Assembly (NCBI GenBank): GCA_005884685.1
Contig: VBAH01000071.1
Span: 1 to 34,352, forward strand
Source: Alphaproteobacteria bacterium
GTDB lineage: Bacteria > Pseudomonadota > Alphaproteobacteria > Rhizobiales > Xanthobacteraceae
Direction of reading: 5' to 3'
DNA: 34,352 bases
Below the pieces are notes generated by a model. The model was not told the origin of the DNA. It saw only the letters and a list, made by a program, of their open reading frames with translations, and did not search any database. The translations under genes and the position numbers were made by a program. Positions within the stretch are counted from its first letter, which is position 1, and each line of letters begins with the position of its first letter. Below are positions 1 through 7,467 of the stretch, piece by piece.

Positions 1-321
1 GAGCACCTTCATCACCGGCAGGCCGAAGCGCTCGCGCACCGCAGCGACCCGCTCGGGCGTCTCATGACCGTGAAGCTGCAACATGTCGGGCTTCAGAGCT
101 GCGACGATATTTTCCAACAGCGCATCGTCGGCATTGACGGTGAGCGCGACCTTGCGCGCCCTGTCCTTAATGCGGCTCGCCGGCGAGCGCGCGGTCTCGA
201 ACGACACATGGCGCGGGCTTGCCGGGAAGAACACGAAGCCGACCATGTCGGCGCCCGCGTCCAGCGCGACATCGAGCGTCTCGGGTGTCGAAAGCCCGCA
301 GATTTTGACGAGAAAAGTCAT
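1..321 (-). CDS. trpF: Phosphoribosylanthranilate isomerase, partial (3' end outside window)
   Basis: TrpF converts N-(5'-phosphoribosyl)anthranilate to its 1-deoxyribulose isomer in tryptophan synthesis, in the cytoplasm. The first 107 residues are visible. They begin MTFLVKICGLSTPETLD, where the Cys of KICGL is the family's catalytic cysteine, followed by GADMVGFVFFPASPRH, the usual first beta-alpha units of this TIM barrel, and MLQLHGHE further on. The ATG is at 319-321. The gene lies 45 bases downstream of a cyclodeaminase-family gene on the same strand, at the end of a run that includes sppA, ihfB and a LapA-domain gene. The rest of the gene, and probably trpB and trpA, lie beyond base 1. 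Identification is firm; the protein is cut by the window edge, not by mutation. Confidence 0.95.
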   Translation of the reverse strand, partial: MTFLVKICGLSTPETLDVALDAGADMVGFVFFPASPRHVSFETARSPASRIKDRARKVALTVNADDALLENIVAALKPDMLQLHGHETPERVAAVRERFGLPVMKVL

Positions 322-366
322 TGCGGAGCGCGTTCTAGGGAGGATCGGCGTGCCGTCAAACCGGCT

Positions 367-1311
367 TCAGCCGAGCGTGCGCCACACCAGCATCGCGGCG
401 GCCAGATCCTCGATCGCGCTGCCGACCGACTTGAACAGTGTGATCTGCTTGGCCGAGGTGCGGCCCTTCACCTCGCCGCGGCACAGTTCGAACAGGTCGC
501 CGCGGATGGCGTCCTTCTTCAGGACGCCGGACTTGAACGGCTGCGCGATGTCGCCGCCCTCCTTCGGCGCGCCGGCGCGCGTGTCGACGTAGACGCGCGC
601 GCGCCGCACGGCGTCGTCGTCGGACTCGCGCATCTTCGGCGTGTAGGCGCCCACCAGGTCGAGATGCGCACCCTTCTTCAGCCACTTGCCCCGGATGAGC
701 GGCGTCGCCGAGAGCGTCGCGCAGGACACGATGTCGGCCTCAGCGACGGCGGCTTCGAGATCGTCGACCACCTCGACCTCCACGCCGCCGACCGAGAGGC
801 CGAACGCGGTCTGCACCGCGCGCTTGCGCGTCCGGTTCCACAGGCTGACGCGCCTGATCGGCCGCACGGCAAGGTGCGCACGGATAAGCTCCGGCGCGAG
901 CGCGCCGGCGCCGACCATCACGAGATGCGCGGCGTCTTCGCGCGCCAAATAGGAGGCCGCAAGCGCCGACGCGCACGCCGTACGGCGCGCCGTCAGGGCC
1001 GTGCCGTCCATCACGGCGAGCGGCTCGCCGGTATCTCCGGAGAGCAGGAGGTAGCTTCCGTACACGGACGGCTTCTGGAGCTTCGCGTTGTCGGGATAGA
1101 CCGTCACCAGCTTGCAGCCAACGAGGCGCGCGCCCGACTTGGTCCACGCCGGCATCAGCAACAGCTTCGCTTCTGTGCCGCCCGGCTGCGGGATCATGTG
1201 CGTGTGGCGCAGCGGCGTCTCGATGTCGGCGCGGAATGCTTCGCGCAACGCCTCGATCAGCGCCGGATAAGGAAGAGCGCGGTCGATCTCCCCGGCGGTG
1301 ATGACGCGCAT
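367..1311 (-). CDS. Ornithine cyclodeaminase / mu-crystallin family protein
   Basis: This 314-residue protein belongs to the NAD(P)-dependent ornithine cyclodeaminase, alanine dehydrogenase and mu-crystallin family. Visible marks are GCKLVTVYPDN (residues 65-75, with the conserved Lys67), the DGTALTARRTACASALAA stretch (102-119), a Rossmann nucleotide loop VGAGALAPE (133-141) and the GAYTPKMRE motif near residue 220. Length is typical. Members act on ornithine, alanine, ketimines or related imino acids; which substrate applies here cannot be read from sequence. The start codon lies 15 bases after the LapA-domain gene, so co-transcription with ihfB and trpF is likely. It appears to be an extra gene placed between the LapA-domain gene and trpF. 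Confidence 0.88.
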   Translation of the reverse strand: MRVITAGEIDRALPYPALIEALREAFRADIETPLRHTHMIPQPGGTEAKLLLMPAWTKSGARLVGCKLVTVYPDNAKLQKPSVYGSYLLLSGDTGEPLAVMDGTALTARRTACASALAASYLAREDAAHLVMVGAGALAPELIRAHLAVRPIRRVSLWNRTRKRAVQTAFGLSVGGVEVEVVDDLEAAVAEADIVSCATLSATPLIRGKWLKKGAHLDLVGAYTPKMRESDDDAVRRARVYVDTRAGAPKEGGDIAQPFKSGVLKKDAIRGDLFELCRGEVKGRTSAKQITLFKSVGSAIEDLAAAMLVWRTLG

Positions 1312-1326
1312 TCGTGTCCGTTGCGC

Positions 1327-1701
1327 TCAGGCAGCGTTCGGATGGCGGTAAGCAATTGCCGCGATCGAGCTTTGCGCCGGCTGCGCGGGCGCAGATGCTT
1401 CAACCTGGCGCCGCAGCGTTTCGGTCTGCGCGCGGGCGGCCTTCAATTCGGCGGAAAGCCGCCGCGCCCGGCTGCGCCAGCGGCTCTGCCCGGCCCAGGC
1501 CGAAATACCGCCGAGGATCACGCCCAGGATCAGCACCACCAGAACCAGGAGGAACAGCGGAACGGACACCCCGAACAGCGGCGGATCGGCGGCAAACGGA
1601 TCGAGCGATACTGTGACCGGTCCCCGGTTCGCGACCGCGAACAGCACGATTGCCAGCGCGGCGGGAATGACGATCAGCGCGGCGATGATTTTGCGGAGCA
1701 T
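1327..1701 (-). CDS. LapA-domain (DUF1049) small membrane protein
   Basis: A 124-residue inner-membrane protein of the lipopolysaccharide-assembly-protein-A (LapA/DUF1049) type. It has a hydrophobic segment at about 4-24, the family-like ANRGPVTVSLDPF stretch, a second membrane segment at about 44-68 that runs into a GISAWAGQ turn, and then a charged, probably coiled-coil tail (about 77-105). In E. coli LapA works with LapB to control LpxC turnover and so LPS synthesis; whether that holds here is inference. An in-frame ATG at 1714-1716 would add five residues. I prefer the ATG at 1699-1701 (MLRKII) because AGGGA sits five bases before it. The gene lies between ihfB and the cyclodeaminase gene, same strand. 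Confidence 0.8.
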   Translation of the reverse strand: MLRKIIAALIVIPAALAIVLFAVANRGPVTVSLDPFAADPPLFGVSVPLFLLVLVVLILGVILGGISAWAGQSRWRSRARRLSAELKAARAQTETLRRQVEASAPAQPAQSSIAAIAYRHPNAA

Positions 1702-1889
1702 GGCAGTCCCTGTCATTCGGGCCTCGCGCGGCGAGCGCCGGAATCCATATCCACGATCCGTGCGATTGTAACCGCAGCCGCGCCAAATCGAAAACTTCGT
1801 GATTATCGATTACAACCACGCGTCCGAAGCTTGCACCCGGCTGCGGCGAAGCGCCGATCCGGGTGGCGTGCCCCGGAAGGACGGCCCGA

Positions 1890-2174
1890 TTACTGCGCCT
1901 TGTTCAGCCGCTCGCGCATTTCCTTACCGGTCTTGAAGAACGGCACGGACTTCTGGTCGACCGAGACATGCGCGCCGGTGCGCGGATTGCGGCCCGTACG
2001 CGCCGGCCGGTGCTTCACCGAAAATGCGCCGAAGCCGCGCAGCTCGACGCGGTCGCCGCGCGCGAGCGCCGCCGTGATCTCGCCGAGCACCGCATTGACG
2101 ATGTTCTCGATGTCGCGCTGATAGAGATGCGGATTCTGCCCGGCGATGCGCTGAACAAGCTCGGATTTGATCAT
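1890..2174 (-). CDS. ihfB: Integration host factor subunit beta
   Basis: IHF-beta pairs with IHF-alpha to bind the DNA minor groove and bend it sharply, aiding transcription, replication and recombination. The 94-residue product starts [18 protein letters not shown] and contains [25 protein letters not shown], the HU/IHF arm with its intercalating proline region, then [15 protein letters not shown]. Length equals that of the E. coli protein. An upstream in-frame ATG at 2220-2222 would add 16 residues and has a good AAGGA seven bases before it, so a 110-residue form is possible; homology favours the shorter start. It is downstream of sppA and upstream of the LapA-domain gene on the minus strand. 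Confidence 0.93.
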   Translation of the reverse strand: MIKSELVQRIAGQNPHLYQRDIENIVNAVLGEITAALARGDRVELRGFGAFSVKHRPARTGRNPRTGAHVSVDQKSVPFFKTGKEMRERLNKAQ

Positions 2175-2261
2175 CGACCCCGCCGCCCCTTGCTCATTCG
2201 CGTTTGCCTTCGCGACGGTCATGGCGCGTTCCTTACATAGCCCCTGCGGGCGTACGCCCGC

Positions 2262-3239
2262 TCAATTGGAAAGCGGAGGGTGCCAAAGGGCCAACATACC
2301 GTCAAGGTTAAGCCGCTCGACCGCCCGGATCGAGCCCCATTCCTCCAGGCGTTGCGCGAGCGAGCGCAAGCCCATGGCTTCGAGCGCAACCGCGGTTGCA
2401 AGATGCAGCATCGTGAGATCGCCGAACCGCGACTTGAGCTGCCAGTCTTTGACCGGCGTGTCGGGCTTCAGCCCTTTCTCCTTCGAAAGCCAGTCGACGG
2501 CCGTCTGCTCGTTGCCGATCTCGTCGACCAGCTTGAGTTCGAGGCCTTGGCGCCCGGTGAACACGCGGCCGTCGGTCACGCGCTGCAGGGTCGCGTCGTC
2601 CATCTTGCGGCGGTCGCGCACCATGTTGCGGAACCAGTCATATGAATCCTTCACCAGCGCCTCGATCGCGGCGCGCGCCTCCGGGCTGGTCGGCTCGTAG
2701 CCGTTCGGCGCGGCCTTCAGCGGCGAGGATTTGATCTCCTCGATCTTGACGCCGATCGTCTTCAAGAGATCGCTGACGTTAGGGTACTGGAACAGGACGC
2801 CGATCGACCCGACCAGCGAGGTGCCCTGCGCCACAATGTGATCCGCGCTCATCGCCGCGATGTAACCCCCGGAGGCCGCAAGCCCGTCGACCACGACCAC
2901 GATCGGCTTGGCGGCCGCGACGCGGCGCAGCGAGTCGTGCAACTGCTCAGAGCCGGCTGTGGTGCCGCCCGGCGAGTCGATATGCACGATGACGGCCTTG
3001 GCGCTTGATTTGGCAAGCTTGTCGAGCGCTTCCACGCGCTCCTGGTCGTTGCGGATCAAGCCGGTGATCTTCACCCGCGCGATATAATCGCCGCCCGCGG
3101 TGAGCACCTCGCTGCGCCGCGCCGTGGTGGCGAGCGCCACGACCGCCGCGATCGCGACGATGACGGCGACCACGCGCCAGAAGGTAAGCTTGCGCCGCAT
3201 GCGGCGGCGATCGACGATCAAATCGGCATCGAGCGACAT
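2262..3239 (-). CDS. sppA: Signal peptide peptidase SppA, short form
   Basis: SppA is a membrane-anchored serine protease that degrades cleaved signal peptides. This 325-residue protein has one N-terminal membrane anchor (about residues 18-40) after a basic stretch, then a single protease domain with VIVHIDSPGG, GLAASGGYIAAM and the S49-type segment SSPLKAAPNGYEP. The predicted Ser123/Lys175 dyad has the same 52-residue spacing as B. subtilis SppA (Ser147/Lys199). This is the short form, about half the size of E. coli SppA. The start MSLDAD is chosen because GGAG lies eight bases before it; an ATG at 3267-3269 lacks such a site. It lies between rpsA and ihfB in the same direction. Confidence 0.93.
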   Translation of the reverse strand: MSLDADLIVDRRRMRRKLTFWRVVAVIVAIAAVVALATTARRSEVLTAGGDYIARVKITGLIRNDQERVEALDKLAKSSAKAVIVHIDSPGGTTAGSEQLHDSLRRVAAAKPIVVVVDGLAASGGYIAAMSADHIVAQGTSLVGSIGVLFQYPNVSDLLKTIGVKIEEIKSSPLKAAPNGYEPTSPEARAAIEALVKDSYDWFRNMVRDRRKMDDATLQRVTDGRVFTGRQGLELKLVDEIGNEQTAVDWLSKEKGLKPDTPVKDWQLKSRFGDLTMLHLATAVALEAMGLRSLAQRLEEWGSIRAVERLNLDGMLALWHPPLSN

Positions 3240-3434
3240 GGGGAAATCTCCGGAAACGATTTGGCGCACAGATGCGCCTAAGCCGTGTCACGGTCAATGG
3301 CGGCCCGCTCGCCCGGCGGTCCTTTCTTCCCCTCGCCCGCGACTGCGGGGAGAGAGCGGCAAGGAACTCAGGTCCGAGCCGGGGGGTCTCGGTCGGCCAA
3401 AGCCTTCTCGCGCCGCACCCGCTACGCTCGCTCG

Positions 3435-3465
3435 GCTCCCTCTCCCGCTGCGCGGGAGAGGGAGC
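3435..3465. repeat. 14-bp perfect hairpin downstream of rpsA
   Basis: Bases 3435-3448 and 3452-3465 are exact reverse complements (arms GCTCCCTCTCCCGC) with a three-base TGC loop. It lies 19 bases past the rpsA stop, on the way to sppA. There is no T-run, so it is not a classical intrinsic terminator; it could protect the rpsA mRNA 3' end or act as a Rho-assisted stop. Its CCCTCTCCC arm matches the arm of the element at 33558-33617. Confidence 0.8.
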
Positions 3466-3483
3466 AAGAAAGAGGGCGCCGCG

Positions 3484-5193
3484 CTACTCCTTCTTCTCGC
3501 GCTGCTTCAGCGCGGTGCCGAGAATGTCGCCCAGCGTCGCACCGCTATCGGACGAGCCATATTGCGCGATCGCCTCCTTCTCCTCGGCGACTTCCAGCGC
3601 CTTGATCGAGACGCCGACCTTGCGCGCCTTCTTGTCGAACTGCGTCACCCGTGCATCGACCTTCTGGCCGACCGCGAAGCGCTCGGGCCGCTGCTCGGAG
3701 CGGTCGCGCGCGAGCTCGTTCCGCTTGATGAAGGCGGTGAACTCGGTGCCGACGATCTTCACGTCGATGCCGCTCTCCTTCACCTCCGTCACTTCGGTGG
3801 TGACCACCGCGCCGCGCTTGAGGTCGCCCGGCTCGGCGAACGGATCGGCCTCGAGCTGCTTGACGCCGAGCGAGATGCGCTCCTTCTCGACGTCGACGTC
3901 GAGCACCTGCGCCTTCACCCTGTCGCCCTTCTTGTACTCGTCGATCACCTGCTCGCCCGGACGCTTCCAGTCGAGATCGGAAAGATGGACCATGCCGTCG
4001 ACGTCGCCGTCGAGGCCGAGGAACAGGCCGAATTCGGTCTTGTTCTTGACCTCGCCCTCGACCTCGCTGCCGGGCGGATACTTCTCGACGAACAGCTCCC
4101 ACGGATTGCGCATGGTCTGCTTCAGACCGAGCGAAATGCGGCGCTTGGCCTGATCGACCTCGAGCACCTGCACCTCGACCTCCTGCGAGGTCGAGACGAT
4201 CTTGCCCGGATGGACGTTCTTCTTGGTCCAGGACATCTCGGACACGTGAATCAAGCCTTCGATACCCGGCTCCAGTTCGACGAACGCACCGTAGTCGGTG
4301 ATGTTGGTGACGCGGCCCTTGAGCTTGGCGCCGACCGGGAACTTGGCCTCGATGCCCTGCCACGGATCGTCGAGCAGCTGCTTCATGCCGAGCGAGATGC
4401 GGTGGGTCTCGTGGTTGATCTTGATGATCTTGACCTTCACCTGCTGGCCGATGTTGAGCACCTCGGTCGGGTGGTTGACGCGACGCCACGCGATGTCCGT
4501 GACGTGCAACAGCCCGTCGATGCCGCCGAGGTCGACGAACGCGCCGTAGTCGGTGATGTTCTTCACCACCCCGTCGATGACCTGGCCCTCTTCGAGGTTC
4601 TGCACCAGCTCCTGACGCTGCTCGGCGCGCGTCTCTTCCAGAACGGTGCGGCGCGAGACCACGATGTTGCCGCGGCGGCGATCCATCTTCAGGATCTGGA
4701 ACGGCTGCGGCACGTTCATCAGCGGGGTCACGTCGCGGATCGGCCGGATGTCGACCTGTGAGCGCGGCAGGAATGCAACCGCGCCGTCGAGATCGACCGT
4801 GAAGCCGCCCTTGACCTGATTGAAGATCACACCGGTGACCTTTTCGTTGCCGTTGAATGCCTTTTCGAGCTTGCCCCAGCTTTCCTCGCGGCGCGCCTTG
4901 TCGCGCGAGAGCACCGCTTCGCCGAGCGCATTCTCGATGCGCTCGAGATAAACCTCGACTTCGTCGCCGACCTTGATCTCGCCGCCGCGGCCGGGACCGG
5001 AGAATTCGCGCAACGCGACGCGCCCTTCGGTCTTGGCGCCGACGTCGATGACGGCAAGATCCTTCTCGATCCCGACGACCTTGCCCTTGACGACGGTCCC
5101 TTCCTGCAAATTACCTTGGCCGAATGCCTCATCCAGCATTGCGGCGAAATCCTCGCGCGTCGGCGCGGCAGCGGTAGCGGTAGCGGTGGCCAT
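3484..5193 (-). CDS. rpsA: 30S ribosomal protein S1
   Basis: S1 helps the small ribosomal subunit bind and unfold mRNA. The 569-residue product has six S1 (OB-fold) repeats: GTVVKGKVVGIEKDL near residue 25, GVIFNQVKGGFTVDL near 120, GVVKNITDYGAFVDL near 205, GRVTNITDYGAFVEL near 290, GEVKNKTEFGLFLGL near 378 and a divergent last one near 460. Length fits alphaproteobacterial S1. The frame stays open far upstream, but the start MATATATAAAPTRED (5191-5193) is clear because AGGAG lies five bases before it. cmk lies upstream on the same strand, as in many proteobacteria, but here with a gap of about 620 bases, so rpsA probably has its own promoter. sppA follows. Confidence 0.97.
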   Translation of the reverse strand: MATATATAAAPTREDFAAMLDEAFGQGNLQEGTVVKGKVVGIEKDLAVIDVGAKTEGRVALREFSGPGRGGEIKVGDEVEVYLERIENALGEAVLSRDKARREESWGKLEKAFNGNEKVTGVIFNQVKGGFTVDLDGAVAFLPRSQVDIRPIRDVTPLMNVPQPFQILKMDRRRGNIVVSRRTVLEETRAEQRQELVQNLEEGQVIDGVVKNITDYGAFVDLGGIDGLLHVTDIAWRRVNHPTEVLNIGQQVKVKIIKINHETHRISLGMKQLLDDPWQGIEAKFPVGAKLKGRVTNITDYGAFVELEPGIEGLIHVSEMSWTKKNVHPGKIVSTSQEVEVQVLEVDQAKRRISLGLKQTMRNPWELFVEKYPPGSEVEGEVKNKTEFGLFLGLDGDVDGMVHLSDLDWKRPGEQVIDEYKKGDRVKAQVLDVDVEKERISLGVKQLEADPFAEPGDLKRGAVVTTEVTEVKESGIDVKIVGTEFTAFIKRNELARDRSEQRPERFAVGQKVDARVTQFDKKARKVGVSIKALEVAEEKEAIAQYGSSDSGATLGDILGTALKQREKKE

Positions 5194-5625
5194 GGAGTCT
5201 CCTGAAATGCGCTGGCGGTTTGCGTGACGTTCCATTGCCCGAGGCCGCAGGCCGTTACGACCTGCGGCAACCGCCGGATGACCGGCGGGCCAGCGCGAAC
5301 CCGGGCGGAAGGGAACGATGACGGATGTCCGGCTGAGCCGTTCGACAAGAGACGGACCGGGAACGGGCAGCACCTCCACTGACGAAGCCGCGGTCAGCCG
5401 CGGCTTCGGCCCGCCCGGGCGGCCTCGACGATGTCGACGGCGGCCAGGAACGCCGGGGATATAGCCAAATGGCGTGAAACCCACAAGGGCATGCAATCTG
5501 GTGCTTGCGCATCTAAAAACCGATGATTCACCACACCGCGGAACAAACTCCCGGAGCGGCGGCCGTGGAAGCCCGCCGTTAGGTTCCATCGCGCATTGTG
5601 CGGTCGCTAACCTGGGGAGGGTTGA
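5194..5625 (-). promoter_or_regulatory. rpsA upstream region and probable structured leader
   Basis: No gene is supported in these 432 bases. On the minus strand, reading toward rpsA, there are three successive hairpins: 5383-5393 with 5398-5408 (11 bp, four-base loop), 5271-5277 with 5282-5288 (7 bp, four-base loop) and 5244-5251 with 5261-5268 (8 bp, nine-base loop). A candidate promoter lies upstream of them. E. coli rpsA is autoregulated through a structured leader; a similar arrangement is possible here but is inference. ORFs crossing the region are N-terminal extensions or shadows of rpsA. Confidence 0.45.
5458..5486 (-). promoter_or_regulatory. rpsA: Candidate sigma-70-type promoter for rpsA
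   Basis: On the minus strand TTGTGG (5486-5481) and TATATC (5463-5458) are separated by 17 bases. Predicted transcription would start near 5451, giving a leader of about 258 bases containing the three hairpins. The match to consensus is moderate, so this is only a candidate. Confidence 0.3.
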
Positions 5626-5799
5626 ATGAAAGCGCACAGTGTTTTCGGGGCAATTGTGATCTTCGTGCTCGGCGGTCTCGCTGGCCACGTCGCAACGCTG
5701 CCGTCCATCAGTGCAGAAGCAATCGCAGCACAAGTCTCGCCGTTCGAGCTGACCCTGAAGGCAGGCCACCTGCCGGTCCAGAGCGCGAACGCGATCTGA
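5626..5799 (+). CDS. Small exported or membrane protein, 57 residues, unknown function
   Basis: The ORF begins at an ATG with GGGGAGG ending six bases before it. It encodes MKAHSVFGAIVIFVLGGLAG, a basic start followed by a hydrophobic stretch of about 14 residues, consistent with a signal peptide or single membrane anchor. A short polar tail follows, ending LPVQSANAI. I do not recognise a named family. It is on the opposite strand to cmk and rpsA, in the gap between them, and ends 15 bases from the cmk 3' end. The good ribosome-binding site and signal-like N terminus support a real gene. The alternative is a chance ORF in a long intergenic region. Confidence 0.5.
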   Translation: MKAHSVFGAIVIFVLGGLAGHVATLPSISAEAIAAQVSPFELTLKAGHLPVQSANAI

Positions 5800-5814
5800 A
5801 CCGCCGCGCCGACG

Positions 5815-6444
5815 CTAGCGACGGCGCGCCGCGCGCTCGACGATACCAATCGCGGCGGCAACCGCTGCTTCGATGTCGAGTTTCGAGGTGTCGAGTTCGA
5901 TGGCATCGTCGGCTGCTTTCAGCGGCGCGACGGCACGTGTGCGATCACGGTCGTCACGGCGCAAAATGTCCGCAAGAATCGCGGCATCGTCGGCCGGTTG
6001 ACCGGCGGCCTTGAGTTCGGCGGCGCGCCGGCGCGCGCGCACGCGCGGCTCCGCGACCACGAAAATCTTCACGCCGGCATCGGGCGCGATCACGGTTCCA
6101 ATGTCGCGCCCGTCGAGCACCGCGCCGGGCGGCGCCGCGGCGAACGCGCGTTGAAATGCGAGCAAGGCGTTGCGGACCTCCGGAATCGCCGAAACGATCG
6201 AAGCCGCCTCGCCGACCGCATGATCCTTCAACCCGCGCTCGTCGAAGCGCGCCGGATCGAGGCGCCGCGCCGCTGCGACCGCGCGCGCGCCGTCATCGAG
6301 CGGGTCGCCGGCATCGAGCAAAGCTTTGGCGACGGCGCGGTAGAGCAGCCCGGTGTCGAGATAGCGCAAGCCGAAATGCGCCGCGAGCCGCTTGCCGAGC
6401 GTGCCCTTGCCGGAAGCGGCCGGTCCATCGAGCGCGATGATCAT
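5815..6444 (-). CDS. cmk: Cytidylate kinase
   Basis: CMP/dCMP kinase transfers phosphate from ATP to (d)CMP. The 209-residue protein starts [21 protein letters not shown], a P-loop at residues 7-15, followed by [14 protein letters not shown] (substrate-binding region), [13 protein letters not shown] and the lid-like [21 protein letters not shown]. Size is normal for the family. The ATG at 6442-6444 is preferred over the upstream in-frame start at 6480, which adds residues not typical of Cmk; the ribosome-binding site is weak at both. It normally adjoins aroA, but here two genes separate them. rpsA follows about 620 bases downstream. Confidence 0.95.
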   Translation of the reverse strand: MIIALDGPAASGKGTLGKRLAAHFGLRYLDTGLLYRAVAKALLDAGDPLDDGARAVAAARRLDPARFDERGLKDHAVGEAASIVSAIPEVRNALLAFQRAFAAAPPGAVLDGRDIGTVIAPDAGVKIFVVAEPRVRARRRAAELKAAGQPADDAAILADILRRDDRDRTRAVAPLKAADDAIELDTSKLDIEAAVAAAIGIVERAARRR

Positions 6445-6476
6445 GCGGGCTTTTGAATACGGCGGCACGCGGCGGG

Positions 6477-6875
6477 TCAAGCAACCTTCGCGCGGGCGCG
6501 GCGCAATGGACGTTCTTCCGTGAAGATGTTGCGCGAGCGGAATTCCGCCGGGCTTGCGAAAGTAAGGTACTCACGCATTGCCGGACTGTCGAGCTGCGAG
6601 ACGTGCCAGGCATGCTCGAGAAACCGGTTTGGTTCGAAGACCCATTCGGGAACTCGTGACAGCGCGTACTGCCGTGCCAGATATTCGGCTATTGCGCCGG
6701 CAAGCGCGTCGAGGCGCAGATCACCGGATGGCGGGGGCCGGTCACTCAGGGTCGCAAGTTGCAACTCTGCGGTCTGCGCCAGGTAGAAGGTGTCAAGAAA
6801 TCCGGACAGGGCAAAGCCTTGCGGTTCGCCCCCGATCACGCGCTCAATCGCCTCGGCGAGGGTAGCTGGGCGCAT
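6477..6875 (-). CDS. Partner protein of a DUF6036-type nucleotidyltransferase, possible antitoxin or toxin
   Basis: A 132-residue protein with no signal peptide or membrane segment. Its C-terminal half reads [18 protein letters not shown], then [20 protein letters not shown]. To my recollection this ending (a Trp/Pro-rich stretch, then a short motif of the sort SPxxFRxRNxF) recurs in small proteins encoded beside minimal nucleotidyltransferases in toxin-antitoxin-like pairs; I cannot search to confirm. No helix-turn-helix is obvious. The start overlaps the 3' end of the nucleotidyltransferase gene by 32 bases, so the two are translationally linked. cmk starts 32 bases further on. Function assignment is by context only. 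Confidence 0.65.
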   Translation of the reverse strand: MRPATLAEAIERVIGGEPQGFALSGFLDTFYLAQTAELQLATLSDRPPPSGDLRLDALAGAIAEYLARQYALSRVPEWVFEPNRFLEHAWHVSQLDSPAMREYLTFASPAEFRSRNIFTEERPLRRARAKVA

Positions 6876-7458
6876 TCGCGGACATTCCCTTCGACAGAAT
6901 GCGTTTTAGCACAAAGCGCTGCTTGTCCGCATCCTGCGCGGTCCTGGGAAAGAACTCGGCGAGCACTTCAATGGCAGGCTCGACTTCCTTGATCCCGAGC
7001 ACCGCGAGCAGGTTGGCCACATCGGAAATATCATCTGCCCCTTTTGTCTCCGCGATGCGCAACGCCTTCAACTTGAGGGCCAGCATGTAGCGCGCCGTCG
7101 GAATGCAGATCGAGAGCCCGACCACCGCACTCAATCGCGGAAACGTCCCATAGGGAACGAGATCGCTGTGCGGCTTCGCCAGCGGGCTGAGATGAAACAT
7201 CACCGCGTCGTTGAACCAGTTTTCGGACCAGCCTTTGCGCCGGGCAAGATCTGCGATGACGCGCGAAAGCCATTCGGGCCAAGGCTTTTCGATTTCGGCA
7301 ACATCGAGATCTTCCGTCGCGAAACGAAAATTGCCGGCGAGCATGAGCGCCGAGCCGCCATAGACCGCGATTTCCAGACGGGTCTTGGCCTCGATCGCGG
7401 CCCGTCCGATCTCATCGAGCGCATCGAGAAGCTGTTCGCGGTCGAAAAAAGCCGCCAT
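6844..7458 (-). CDS. DUF6036-type nucleotidyltransferase (putative toxin-antitoxin component)
   Basis: A 204-residue soluble protein with the minimal nucleotidyltransferase signature: LEIAVYGGSALMLAG (the GGS at 34-36) followed by FATEDLDVAEI, giving the metal-binding DxD at Asp50 and Asp52. A later segment with a lysine pair (MLALKLKALR) and ADDISDVANLL fits the same fold. This resembles DUF6036 and AbiEii-like proteins, some of which are toxins that nucleotidylate RNA or protein. The start is only nine bases after the aroA stop, and its likely ribosome-binding site GAGGG overlaps that stop codon, so it should be translated with aroA. The partner gene overlaps its end. Whether it is a toxin or a housekeeping transferase is open. 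Confidence 0.75.
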   Translation of the reverse strand: MAAFFDREQLLDALDEIGRAAIEAKTRLEIAVYGGSALMLAGNFRFATEDLDVAEIEKPWPEWLSRVIADLARRKGWSENWFNDAVMFHLSPLAKPHSDLVPYGTFPRLSAVVGLSICIPTARYMLALKLKALRIAETKGADDISDVANLLAVLGIKEVEPAIEVLAEFFPRTAQDADKQRFVLKRILSKGMSANAPSYPRRGD

Positions 7459-7467
7459 GGAGCGCCC

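Noticed and set aside
64-2121. A 685-codon plus-strand open frame
   Set aside because: It lies antisense to trpF, the cyclodeaminase, LapA-domain and ihfB genes. Its translation is Arg/Ala/Gly-rich with no domain, as expected for a G+C-rich shadow.
3100-4761. A 553-codon plus-strand open frame opposite rpsA
   Set aside because: It is the shadow of rpsA and sppA; the repeating leucine/aspartate pattern mirrors the S1 repeats.
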